Positions 1 through 10,512 of a DNA stretch of 64,000 bases are shown here, in pieces. The notes under the pieces were generated by a model that made no database searches, was not told where the DNA came from, and saw only the letters and a program-made list of their open reading frames with translations. Position 1 is the first letter of the stretch, and every line of letters starts with the position of its first letter. A program made the position numbers and the translations under genes. The DNA comes from Parastagonospora avenae f. sp. tritici 18332-5. Its lineage: Eukaryota; Ascomycota; Dothideomycetes; Pleosporales; Phaeosphaeriaceae. Where the stretch lies: positions 124,001 to 188,000 of the forward strand of contig JAFJTR010000052.1 in assembly GCA_022559985.1 (NCBI GenBank), in the 5' to 3' direction.

Positions 1-445
1 TACATGAGCGTAGTGGCCCTCTGCATCGACATCTCACCGCTTGCTGGGTGAATTTCCTTGTATACGCGTTTCTGGGGAGGGTGCAGAGGCGTTTGCTTGT
101 CAGGGATTGCGAGATGTGAAATGGACGTCTGTTCTAGATGATGTAATTTGGTATGGGTTCTTGCGTGGTTTTCGGCACTGTTGACATGTGCACAGCATCC
201 TTAGTGCACGGGAACGTACATGAGCGAACGCGATCCTCCCCCTCGAATTCTCGCCGCTCAATGCAATGGGACAATGTCTGAGCTTGGATTATATCTGGTC
301 TGTTCCCTTTCCCGACTTCTTCGGCCGCCTCTTGCTAAGACGTCCTACTCACCTTCTCTACTGCAAGTTCTTTCCTACTCGCTCTACTCCCCAACCACTA
401 CGCATTCAACTCCACAACGGTCTCTCAACGCCCACATCTATAAAC
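1..445. other. intergenic / 5' leader of first RING gene
   Basis: No supportable gene. The last 150 bases are pyrimidine- and CA-rich, as in fungal 5' leaders, and lead to the ATG at 446. An open frame begins earlier at 266, but its first 60 residues look like translated leader. Confidence 0.5.
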
Positions 446-1309
446 ATGTCAACTTCCCCTCCGTCGTTTTCAATTCGCCTTGCTCGTGCTGCCAGAGCTC
501 AAACATCACCATCCATGATCCCTCTCCGCTCACGCCTAGAGTTTCTCATGACAGGCATTGCGCCCGTGACCACCATCCGCGACACTGAATGCACTATCTG
601 TACTGAGCCACTCATCGATGACGTTGTTGAATTCACCAAATGTGGCCATGTGTTCCACTGCGTGTGTATACTTGGCTGGCTACAGGGTCCTGGGACGGCG
701 AATAGGAAGTGTCCTGTGTGTCGGAATGTGTTATTCGAAGTTGAGCCGTCGTCACATCCACACTCTGCTGCGTTGCTGATACGCCCTGTGGAGCCCGAGG
801 TGCCACAGACCCGTGTGTGGATTGACTTTGCTCACGACTGGAGCACCGTTGGACTTCAAATCGTTTCAAGGGAGATGCGAGCAAGCCCAAATCACTCGTC
901 CAACAACCGGCTATCAGGGACCCAACCGGACCGTCCCGCAAACCTGCAGTCGGGCGCTGTTACAAGTCTGCTGCTCGGTCCCCGCGCTAGTGTGCTGACA
1001 CTTCACGGAACTCATGCAACTGGCACTTTGAGTGCTGGGGTAGAGGATATCCAGGCGACCGCTCCAAGCGTTGCGCTCTCTAGTCCTCCCGCCAGCCAGC
1101 AGTCCTCAACCATTCCGAACGACGGTCCTGTTACCCACCCTACACCGCTGCCACACGAGGAACGTGCTGGTATCAACGCAATGCATGCTCGCCTCGACAG
1201 AGCGAATGCTAGTCTCGCCGGTACATTGGAGAACATGCGAAGCATGAGGGAAGATATGCGAGAGATGAGCGAGATGATCCTCAATCTACGCTCCCAACTC
1301 GAACCCTAA
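446..1309 (+). CDS. RING-H2 finger protein (putative E3 ubiquitin ligase)
   Basis: Single exon, 287 residues. A RING-H2 (C3H2C3) zinc finger is visible near the N terminus: Cys49, Cys52, Cys66, His68, His71, Cys74, Cys89 and Cys92 (numbered from the ATG at 446). RING-H2 domains usually recruit a ubiquitin-charged E2, so an E3 ligase role is inferred; no substrate can be named. The middle is Ser/Pro-rich and disordered-looking. The last 45 residues (repeated Met, Arg, Glu, Leu) could form a short amphipathic helix or coiled coil. I chose ATG 446 over the in-frame ATG at 266 because upstream residues look like leader and 446 has a good context. It is a tandem relative of the next gene: both have S-R-x-E-F-L before the RING and C-T-E-P-L inside it. 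Confidence 0.8.
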   Translation: MSTSPPSFSIRLARAARAQTSPSMIPLRSRLEFLMTGIAPVTTIRDTECTICTEPLIDDVVEFTKCGHVFHCVCILGWLQGPGTANRKCPVCRNVLFEVEPSSHPHSAALLIRPVEPEVPQTRVWIDFAHDWSTVGLQIVSREMRASPNHSSNNRLSGTQPDRPANLQSGAVTSLLLGPRASVLTLHGTHATGTLSAGVEDIQATAPSVALSSPPASQQSSTIPNDGPVTHPTPLPHEERAGINAMHARLDRANASLAGTLENMRSMREDMREMSEMILNLRSQLEP

Positions 1310-2082
1310 AACACCGCCGCAGCTGCAAGGACATCATATGGTCAGGGCGGCGCTTGAGGCGTCACAGACTCAATATCGTCTTTGCGCCGGAGTGCCGACT
1401 GTCTCTGTGACTACTTGTCACGGCGAGGAGCCTTGTTTCGAGTCAGAGTGTGCGCATTGAGGCGGATGAGGTAGTGGCTGAGATACAGATTTCTTGAACA
1501 TGGAGGCATGGACTTCTGCGAACTTGGAGGTTGCGACGACACCATCTCGATTAGAGTAGACGGACGTAGAGCTTGAGACATGTACTGTGCAGTCATAAGA
1601 TACATAAACATAAAAATGTTATGGCACCATATTTCAGATTGGCAAAAAGACAGCACGCCTCGACCCCGGTTAGCTCAGCATTACACTGCGATTTCTTACA
1701 CACGCGAAAAAAAGACATGGGGCTCGCTCCATCTTCAAGTATGCCGGCCGGGCAAGCCAGTCTTCATGCAATTCACTCTTTCGCAGCACTGGGCCTTCTT
1801 TAGCTAGCCCTTTGCCTACCTAGGCTTAGCCTATTCTCTTCTAGATATCGGGCAAACCGTTGCTCTCTGAATTAATCATCGATTTCACTACATTGGTTTC
1901 CCGACAGATTGTGTACTTCCAATCTCACGAAGTGCTCTCACAACCTCTAGGGCTCTCGCCCCAAGCCATAAATCATCCTCCTAAGTATCTCCATCCCGCC
2001 TTTCTCATAAACATCACCACAACCAGTACCACAACTACAACACACAATCACTACAACAACCGCTACCACAAACACCACCACC
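1310..2082. other. intergenic between tandem RING genes
   Basis: No gene supported. Bases 1960-2082 are CA/CT-rich with runs of ACAAC and ACCAC, a typical fungal leader just before ATG 2083. Confidence 0.5.
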
Positions 2083-3659
2083 ATGACTTCTCCAAACGAG
2101 TCTCAGAACACCGCACCCACTCAGATGTTCGGTCTGCGATCTCGCGACGAGTTCCTTGCCCATGGCGTCGTGCCATCTCACCTCATGCCCGAGACAGACT
2201 GTTCCATCTGCACCGAACCACTCGAAGCCGATGTCATCAAACTCATCCGCTGTTCCCATGCCTTCCATACTTTATGCGCCCTGTCCTGGTTCCGCGGCAA
2301 CCGGAAGGGAAACCGCAGCTGTCCAAACTGCCGAGCGGAGCTGTATGAGGCTACACCTAAGCCTGTTCTTAAACCAGTATTTCCTCGGGTGGCACTTGAT
2401 GGATCTGTATCTACTTCACAGGGACCTCACGTATTGTTACCCACTGAACACGACCCTTAGATTACCCGGCGGACTCGGCCCCATGACGCAGTGCCTGCTT
2501 CAGCGGCAACTTCTTTGTCTGGGCGGAATCCCTATCCACAGGGATTCTCTGTTCCACCGGAAGATTACGAGGAGGACCTACCTAGTCCACCGAGACGCAG
2601 TGTTCTATTGTCGGGCCTGTTTTTTCCACCAGCTGGTAGTTCACGTGGACTACTTGATACACCAGCAGTGAGTTCACAAGACCTGTTCGGTACACCGCCA
2701 CGTAGTTTATCTAACCTGCTTGATGACCTTGGTACCCTCGAGAATGGCGCCACAGCGTCTCCCCAATCGGCACTCAATTCATTTGGAGATCTGGTACCTA
2801 GTTCACTTCCCCATAATACTGGCACTCGTAGGACTCGGCATCGTGAATCAGTACTTGTTTCAGCGGCAACTCATCTTTCAGAGCGACGATCTACTTCACC
2901 TGTACCTACATCCCCTTTCCAGTTCCTCACACCGCATTGGCCTCGTGCATCCCCAGAACCAGCAGCTTCTGTACCGGCGCCTCCCGCACCCACAGTTTCT
3001 GCAGAGCTTGATTCCGATAGTCCCGCAAATCCCGAGGACACTACAAGCAGGAAGGCGACGACGAAGAAGACGACGAAGAAGACGACGAAGAAGAATTTAG
3101 TGAAGACGAGCTAGAGATGATACGCATCTTTGGCAATGCTACCCCCCATCGACCTATGGCCCCGACTTCGCCAGCCCTGAGGCCTACAACACCCACATCT
3201 CCCCTCCTGATGCCTACAACACCTACCTCGCCACCATACAGCCCCACATCTCCCGGAGCCTATCTTGACATGTATGACGAGTTTCCAGTATACAACCCAA
3301 CATCACCAGCTTGGCCCTCGTCACCGCACTACGCGCCTACGTCTCCGCAGTACACACCTACATCACCGGTCTTCTCGCTATTGCCTCTGGACTTCTCTCC
3401 AACCTCGCCAACGTACACGCCTACGTCTCCGACCTTCGCTCCAACATACGGCCTTACATCACTAACATACAATCCCACTTCTCCTGTACATGACCCGACA
3501 TCGACTCGTTCACCTGCCACCAACTTTAGCTTGGGCAGCCCCATGTACTCGTCACTATCACTGTCTCGACTTTTGTCGGCTAGGAACCAGGAGGGCCGCT
3601 TGCTTCGCCGTCGACGGCGTCGCGAGGCGCAGGAGGTGGAGAGCCGTCGACGTCGTTGA
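2083..3659 (+). CDS. RING-H2 protein with acidic stretch and Pol II CTD-like heptads
   Basis: Proposed exons 2083-2406, 2461-2970 and 3051-3659; 480 residues. RING-H2 ligands are Cys40, Cys43, Cys57, His59, His62, Cys65, Cys80 and Cys83. A Ser/Pro-rich linker follows, then an acidic block (about 279-300), then seven heptads of the form [YF]-x-P-T-S-P-x at about 341, 359, 372, 379, 393, 400 and 418, and an Arg-rich tail. The heptads resemble the RNA polymerase II CTD consensus Y-S-P-T-S-P-S. Intron 1 (54 bp, GTATCT..TTAG) removes an in-frame TAG at 2458-2460, which would be its acceptor. Intron 2 (80 bp, GTACCG..CAG) joins frame 1 to the acidic frame. Both donors are weaker than elsewhere in the window and neither branch site is ideal. 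The alternative is a 125-residue RING protein ending at 2460 followed by separate ORFs. The RING is certain; the joined model is an inference. Confidence 0.6.
3057..3092 (+). repeat. 12-bp coding repeat, three copies
   Basis: Three perfect tandem copies of GACGACGAAGAA, encoding repeated D-D-E-E in the proposed third exon of the RING/heptad gene. In the other frames this tract gives poly-Arg or poly-Lys/Thr, less plausible in this context. Confidence 0.85.
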
Positions 3660-4144
3660 ATGGAGGTTGGACGAATTCGTTAGTTATGACATGGTACAGA
3701 TAGAGGGTATGCTTCGATGTAAGCGTCTGGAAGCAGTGAAGTAGACATGGAGCTCGCTGGAGAAATATTTGAGCATATCCAGGATATCGGTACATATTAG
3801 ACAATAGATGAGAATTCACATGATCAAGGCACGGTTTTGTATGAAGAGTAACAATATGCATTCAGTCCGCCCAGAGCTAAGCCTAGCCCTACAGGGGTAT
3901 ATCATAACATCCATAATGACATGGCGGAGAGAGCCTCCTAGTATGCAAGTCACGTGTCATGCCAAAGCAATAGCCAATGCTACCTCTATCCAAGAAATCA
4001 AACGTATAACAGGAGCCGCACTGGCGTGTTGAGTCGAAGAAGAATTTATACAACAAAAAAAAGTAAACCAGATCGGCCATGTTCCATGGCATGTCCAGAC
4101 TTGGAATCATTCTAGACGTTGTGGGGATATCGTTGGTGGTTATG
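3660..4144. other. convergent intergenic spacer
   Basis: Spacer between the 3' ends of the RING/heptad gene (plus) and the copper-fist gene (minus). It should hold both polyadenylation regions. No gene seen. Confidence 0.5.
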
Positions 4145-5922
4145 TCATGAGGGTGTCGAGGCAAACAGGAAGTTATTCGGGTCATCGTCGAGATGTAGGG
4201 TACCCGCGTCGGCCGAGAAGTCGGGGAATGCGCTGGCGTCACTGATTTCTGGAACCTCGAGTTGCACACCGTTATGGCCGCCGTGGGTCAGGCATCCGAC
4301 ACACTCACAGCCATCACCACATTGGCAAGTGCCGGTGGCATCGTTGCATCCAGGTAGTGTCATCTCATTCCAGAAGTATGATGAGGGAGAGAGTGTGGGC
4401 GTTTCCTCATCTTTACCGTCACTGGAGGTTTCTGTGATAGGTGATGCTGCGGATTCTTCAGTCTTCAATGTGGGCGGTGCTTCGGACGTGGGTGTAGGTG
4501 CAACATAACTGCTCGGCTCGAAGAACTGTGGCCGGGACATTGCTGGTGCGACGGCGGGTGGTTGCTGCCATGCACTTGATGCTACCATGGGCGTACCAGA
4601 CATTGAGCCCATGTGCATATTGGGAACGAAGCTCATCTGGGTTGGCGTGGGCGTCGAAAACCCTTGGTTCATAGGGCTGAATCCCATGCCTTGATGCGCC
4701 TCTGCTCCAAAGCCAGAATGATGAGGATACGTGGGCATGTCGTAAAGTGGTGGCGACATGGAACCGAAGCCGCCAGTGTACTGGAATTGGGCCATTAGTC
4801 GGACGTATTCCATCATAGTAGCATTGTTTGGATGTGCTGCGCATCCAAAGCAGCTACACGACTCTCCGCAGTGGCAGTTATGCTCCGGCGCGTGTTGTCC
4901 GGCGGGTGGTCCAGCCATGTGGGGCGACATAGGACCCATGTGCACTGAGCTTGGTTGATGGTATGCTGCGGCGGCGTGGTTGTAGATCGGCGCGCCCAAG
5001 TCAAACGGAAACGAAGCAGGTGTTGATGCATGAGGTTGCATGTTCGAATACTGCGGGTTGTGTACTTGAGGTTGCAGCTGGAACTGTATTTGCTGTCCAT
5101 AAACCTGCGCAACATGAGGCTGGAACTGCGAGTTCTGTGTGGCATTTGCTTGTATCGTCTTGCCTGAGCAACAAGACTTTACCTGTACGGGCTCCGGAAT
5201 CGTCTTGGCCTTGCTACTGCAACATCCGCCCTGTTGGGTGGTTTGTTGCACAGGCTGCTCGGCTGGCTTCGGTTGGCAACAACTACCCTTCTGGGCCGGA
5301 AACAGGCGAGGCGTGGAGCTTGCGCTAGAGGGCGGCGATGCTTCATTGCTGCCGCTCCGTTCGGTTGGCGTTTGAGTGTGGGACGACGAGTCTGTCTCGG
5401 CATCTTGACCTGCTCGAATGGCTCTCTCGAGTGATGCGGCGTTGACAGCCGTGGATTTTCGCCTAGGCTTTTGAATACGGCTGTTACCGGTAACAGCAGC
5501 CACTGGCTGGGCGCGCTCAGATGGACAGGCGCATTCCGAAGACTTTGGGATCGTGTAGTTGATGACGACGCGCTCACAACTACATGAGCCAGTCGGATGT
5601 GGACAACTGCTCAGCGGTCTTCCAGGCTTCCGGACTTCGACCAGTACACGGTCCCTATGGTCACATTTGGACGAGCGATGTCCTCGGATGCAAGGGCCAC
5701 TATCGTCTTGTCAATATTGAACAGGTAGAAGTAAGCATTGCGTGTGCGCAGTCTCAGATGTGTTGCTAAGTATGGCTGATGCTCCAACGAGTGGCAGCAG
5801 TAGACGTTGTTGTTGGCAAGACCACCGAAGAAGTAGAAAAGCAAGGGTAATAGTGAGGATGAGAGAGATGACATTACATACCATGCGACCTTCTTGCGTT
5901 CTCCGTCTACTTCCGCCCACAT
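4145..5922 (-). CDS. copper-fist transcription factor, GRISEA/Mac1 type
   Basis: Two exons, 5882-5922 and 4145-5699; the 182-bp intron (GTATGT..ATAG) splits a Cys codon inside the DNA-binding domain. 531 residues. The N terminus forms a copper fist: A-C-G-P-C-I-R-G-H-R, then K-C-D-H, then K-P-G-R-P and S-C-P-H-P, closest in my memory to GRISEA of Podospora. The centre has three Cys-Cys pairs. Two C-terminal clusters of the form C-x-C-x3-C-x-C-x2-C-x4-H match the copper-sensing repeats of Mac1/GRISEA/Cuf1. Family role: nuclear activator of high-affinity copper uptake genes, inactivated when copper binds the C-terminal clusters; this is inferred here. The longest open frame opens at a GTG (5503) and would lack the copper fist, so the upstream exon is needed. 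The 5' region is shared divergently with the EFM7-type gene. Confidence 0.88.
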
Positions 5923-7427
5923 ATCGGGCTAGGACGAGACAGAAAACTTGCTCAAATTGCAGCAAGAGAGTTAGTCGGCGAACCGTATATCAGTTACGGT
6001 TTGGCAGATACGATGATCGGTTAAGAAAGTGTTTGTCTTCGCGACGCACAGTGCACGTGGAGGAGAGCTCGGGAGGGGTAGAGCTGAAGCGGGCGCGCTG
6101 CTCGCGGCGTGTGCGACAGAGCAAGTGGCCACAGGCAAATGATCCCGGTAGTATGGCAAACTGATCAACGGGGCTCGATGCGCCCTGCTGTGCCTTCCGA
6201 CGTGGGAACTGCAGCTCGTGGTGGATTGGACCGAGCTGTGCGGTTTGAGGGTCCAGGTCCCGTATGGCTGGAAATCTCTTGACCCTGGGGCGCGGCTGAC
6301 CGCAGTGCACGTTCTGACGGCGGATAAGCGCAGATGATGGTGGTGCAGGGACGACCTGGAATGGAAATTGATTGTTGCGGCCCTTCCAGACAGCAAGAAG
6401 ACGGGAAATCGACCCTCCACAGATTTGGCGCCGAGTCGGAGAAGCAACGCGAGCGCTTTCACAGGTGGGTGCCACGTCTAGGCGACTGATCAATCAGTGG
6501 AGTACTCCGAGGTGTTGGCCCACGTTGAATGTCTTCAATACTTCGTAATGCACAGTGCTCCACCCAATCCCTGGAGCGCAATACAGCGTACGGACCTGTT
6601 TCTCGCTTGAGCTTGGTGACTCGGACGTTAAGGCGGAAATGCGCGGGGTGGTCTTTGGGCGGAAGTAAGAAGTTGAAGGTGAGGTGTACAAAGGTGGTTT
6701 AGTGAGTGAGCGAGTTTCGCTTAAACAGGTATCGCGCCTAGGCGGGTGGCGGCAACGGGTGCTTCAATATTGAGACGGAGAACGTTCGCAGTGTGAACAA
6801 CGACGATGTAGAAACAATGGAGATGTTTGGAGGGAAACCGAGGTCATTCAAATAGGCAGGTGCCTCTCAAGCCCGTGGACGAAGGATGATGCGCTGTGGA
6901 AGCGGTGCTGCTCATTAACCGTGGAAAGCCTCAACGGACCCTGCCAGGCGTGCATAGGGCCGGGATTATTGCAACGCGTGGGGATCTCTTGCACCGGCGC
7001 CAAACGAGAAATCTGATCAGGTGTGTGAGATGCTGCAGGTCAGAGAGCCAACGGTAGAGGTTGGGCTGGCCTTGGGCTGGGTGCAGTCCGTTGTTTGACG
7101 TCTTTCTCGAAGCGCTCCGGCAGCTAGGCGAAACACAATGAGCCACAAGTTCCAAACTTTGTCTGGAAAAGCCACGAGGACCGAATAGCCTCACAGTATT
7201 TCAGCGCGGGCCATCATCAACCGCAAGAAGCTCGACGCTGTCTGCCTTATCGGGTGCGGAGAAAAGTCCGATTCTGACGGACATCCTGAGTACCGTGGTT
7301 TGCGATGGTGGTTGAGCCACAATGCACTATTTTAGCCTCACGTGATGTGGCTGACGCATTCCGCAGCCTCATCGACCACGAATTCAGTCATTGTGGAGAC
7401 GCAACCCGCCACGACCTTCCCCACGCC
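5923..7427. other. long divergent intergenic region
   Basis: About 1.5 kb between the copper-fist gene (minus) and the methyltransferase gene (plus). Overlapping open frames on the minus strand (5971-6493) show no recognisable protein and look like chance frames in GC-rich leader DNA. Probably promoters and 5' leaders of both genes. Confidence 0.5.
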
Positions 7428-8688
7428 ATGTCCTCAGAGGCCGAAGAAGAGAGCATTGACCTCTTCCAAGAGCCAGCCGATTTCTATGAACCAGAAAAAC
7501 AGGCATCCTTCGCATCTCATCAATTGCTCTCCGGACAGGATCTCACCGTGCGCCTAGTGGGCCACAATCCTTTGTGGGTGAGTAATCTCTAGTCCACTTG
7601 TACATCAACTTTAGACTTCGAACATCGTCATCAATGCTGTTATCAATGCTTTTCGCATCGTTGTCATGGTCTACAAGACTACAAGAAACTGCAGCCCCAT
7701 GCATATAGTTCTTGGCTTCATGCTTCAAGTGCCTTTAGGGCGTCAGAAAGCTTCGGCATACTTCAACAATCTGGTTCAGCATCAAAAGCTTGGACACATA
7801 CCTACGCATCAGCATCTGCTATCCTCTTGGCCTACACCGGCTGGGCAAGCCAAGGCCAACTTCCCCATTATATTCGTCACTGTCCCACTCAATATCACTG
7901 GCAGGCTTCTCTGCAAACCCCCGAAGCCCTTTAGAATGCGTCTATCATGCCAATTCCCATGCTAATGCACCTCACCAGTTGCTTACCATCATCCACCAGC
8001 CCTAGTACAACGCACTGACACACCCCAGGGCCACCATCTCTGGAATGCCGGACGCACCACCTCCACCTACCTAGAGCAACATGCAGCCACCTTAGTCAAA
8101 GACAAAACGGTCCTCGAGCTTGGCGCCGGAGCGGGACTACCTAGCCTCGTCTGTGCCCTCAACGGAGCTTGGCGCGTGGTTGTAACGGACTATCCGGACG
8201 CCGAGCTGATCGACAATCTACGGTACAACATCAATCATTGCGAGCTACTGCCTGAGCCGCGAAGCATCGTCGCGCAAGGCTATCTGTGGGGCGCGCCCAT
8301 ACAGGATGTTATCCAGCACTTACCGAATATGGGCGATGCCTTCGATGTCCTGATCCTTGCTGATCTGCTGTTCAATCACTCGGAACATGCCAAGCTTGTT
8401 AAGACGGTGCAGTTGACGCTGAAGAAGTCACTGGACGCGAAAGCGTACGTGTTCTTCACGCCGTATCGACCGTGGCTGCTGCAGAAGGACTTGGCGTTCT
8501 TCGATCTGGCCCGGGAAGCGGGATTTGCCGTGGAGAAGACGTTTGAGAAGGTTATGGAGAAGGTCATGTTTGAGGAAGACCCGGGTGTAAGTTTGCCAAG
8601 AGCTGGTAATGAGCATGATACTGACGTAGCGCAGGATGAACTGCTACGCCGGACAGTGTACGGCTATGAGCTCACCTGGGCGACTTGA
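7428..8688 (+). CDS. EFM7: EFM7/NNT1-type eEF1A N-terminal and lysine methyltransferase
   Basis: Exons 7428-7577, 8029-8586 and 8635-8688; 253 residues, matching yeast Efm7 (about 260). This is a seven-beta-strand SAM-dependent methyltransferase of the METTL21-like group. The N-terminal part carries the family signature ending P-L-W, continuing across intron 1 as G-H-H-L-W-N-A-G. Motif I is V-L-E-L-G-A-G-A-G-L, followed by V-V-T-D-Y-P-D. Yeast Efm7 trimethylates the N-terminal glycine and dimethylates Lys3 of elongation factor 1-alpha in the cytoplasm; the same role is inferred here. Intron 2 is 48 bp with GTAAGT, CTGAC and GCAG, and can be read through in frame. Intron 1 is 451 bp, far longer than the others in the window, with GTGAGT, CTGAC 11 bp before the acceptor, and CCAG. 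Confidence 0.9.
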
Positions 8689-9431
8689 CGTAGCACGATT
8701 AGTCGAAAACAGAATCGAAGTAGTTCCTAGCAGTACACTTCAGGCTACCCTTGAGCACATCTTGACTCTGTGCTTGATCTTGCTTTTGCCTCCGACCCAT
8801 CCTTTGATTCGGTGCTTCATCTTACGTTTGCCCCCGGCCCATCAACCGCCAATCATTTACCTTCACCGTACTCAACGATGTTAGCAGATGTCAGCAACTC
8901 CAAGTATAGACATCATCCCTCGCCTGAATCCGTTAATCGGAAATAGCTTCTTACAAAACAGTGCAATTACCATGACGGGCCCATTTGACAAGTACTCGCA
9001 TCATTATCGCAGAAGTGACCTTGACCAAAGGATCCTACAATACCAATTCGTTGTGCCTCCTACTTACAGACCGGAAGTGAACGATACGTCGTAGAAATCT
9101 CCACAATACTCTATACATACCAGGCGAAGAGTGTAGCAAGACATTGTGCATGCCCTCATGACGTCCGACCCATTCCCCCTCTCATACACTTGATCTCGTC
9201 TAGGCACAATGTCTTCTGTCTGTCTATCCAAGCGAGATCATATCTTACTATGGGCTTTTCGAGCATACAGCTTTCCATCATATCAACTCGGACACTTCCA
9301 CAACACAATCGGCATACACCACAATCGACTTACCACATAATCGACTTACCACATAATCGACTTACCACATAATCGACTTACCACATAATCGACTTACCAC
9401 ATAATCGACATACAACACTACATTCCACACC
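8689..9431. other. intergenic, contains a tandem repeat
   Basis: No gene supported. It ends in a 16-bp tandem repeat (9326-9405) just upstream of the next ATG. Confidence 0.6.
9326..9405 (+). repeat. 16-bp tandem repeat, five perfect copies
   Basis: The unit CGACTTACCACATAAT repeats five times without a mismatch, with a degraded sixth start (CGACATACAACACT). It sits 27 bp before the ATG of the next gene, so in its leader or core promoter. No nearby copies seen elsewhere in the window. Confidence 0.95.
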
Positions 9432-10512
9432 ATGTCCACTGCATCTTCTCGGTGCGCCTCCGACTCCCTAGCAGAACCCCGAGTATACTTGCGCCATAGC
9501 TTCACAGGTACGTTAAGCACGATTGCCGAAGAAGAAAATGACGATGACAGGCAAGACTCCGCATACGCCTCCGACAATCCCGACGACGACTCGACCCCTC
9601 CAAACCTTCGATCCCGCCGAGGGAAAATTCGATTTCTCCAACGACGAGGAAGATGACGAGCCTCTGGCCGAAGGGTGTCAAGATGTTGAAGGTGAGTCCA
9701 TTTTCTCCGCCCCGGTGGCTCACTATGAGCTGCTGCTGCACGCCCACGCCCCCTTCGCACACATGGCCGTTGCCGAACGCGCACTCATCACGCATCTACG
9801 CAGCGCGCCCGTCGCGCTGGCTGACCTCCGTTCGCTGCTGTACGGCGCGCGGCTGATCATGCCGTCTGATCTCGCGCGGACGTCTCCGGGGTTATTGACG
9901 GAGAAGCGCAAAATTAAGGTGTGGTTCGACAACGCGAACGTCGTGTGTAATCGCAACATGATAAGCGCGCTGGCGGGGAATGTCGCGTACTTCGCGGCTT
10001 AGAATGTTATTGGTGGGGCGGAGTTGGAGGATATACTGACGTATATTGTGTCGATGGATCCACAGCCGTTCAACATGGTGAAGCGGAATATCGAGACGGA
10101 AAAGTGGGTGCGTGAGTATGGCGTTATTCCATTTGCGCAGCAAGCTGACTTCGCACCCCAGCCGGCCAAGAAGAAGAGGAAGAAGCAGCGCAAGGAGAAG
10201 CAGATATTCACGCTGCGCGCGGAGTGGGAGGAGGAGATGTGTGGGTGGTTTGCGGCTACGCGGTTGCATAATGGGCCGGGGTTGATGGATCGGAGGGCGC
10301 CAGTTGTCAAGCTGCCCTCTCTCATTTATGCGGGAGACGGGTTTGTGAAGCGGAAGTGGAAGCGGAAGGGCAAGGTGAGTAGATTTGGAGCTGTGGATCC
10401 ACGGACTGGCGTCGAGATGCGGACTCAGATTCCTTTGGAGTTTGAGGGAAATGAGGGAGTTAGGGTGAGACTTCCGCAAGTGCGACATCTTTGCGTAGTG
10501 AACAAGCGTTAA
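9432..10512 (+). pseudogene. unrecognised gene, probably damaged (or with two weak introns)
   Basis: The frame opening at ATG 9432 is acidic and gene-like up to about 9600, then runs into a stop. The next frame takes over with an acidic stretch and continues through a Leu/Ala-rich region to a TAG at 10000-10002. The same frame is then open to 10512, with a Lys-rich patch (about 10170-10205). So one protein-like track is broken by one frame change and one in-frame stop. Both can be removed by splicing: 9508-9550 (GTACGT..ACAG, 43 bp) and 9943-10002 (GTGTGT..TTAG, 60 bp), giving about 325 residues. Neither candidate intron has a CTRAY branch site like its neighbours. I do not recognise the protein family. 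A recent pseudogene and an oddly spliced gene are both possible. Confidence 0.5.

Noticed and set aside
833..840. TTTGCTCA, a yeast Mac1-like copper element
   Set aside because: It lies inside the coding region of the first RING gene, where a promoter role is unlikely.
5971..6493. Two overlapping minus-strand frames of about 165 residues
   Set aside because: Ser/Arg/Pro composition and lack of motifs fit chance translation of a GC-rich leader; one opens at a non-ATG codon.
9326..9405. Tandem repeat as a CRISPR-like array
   Set aside because: Units are directly adjacent without spacers, and the host is eukaryotic.
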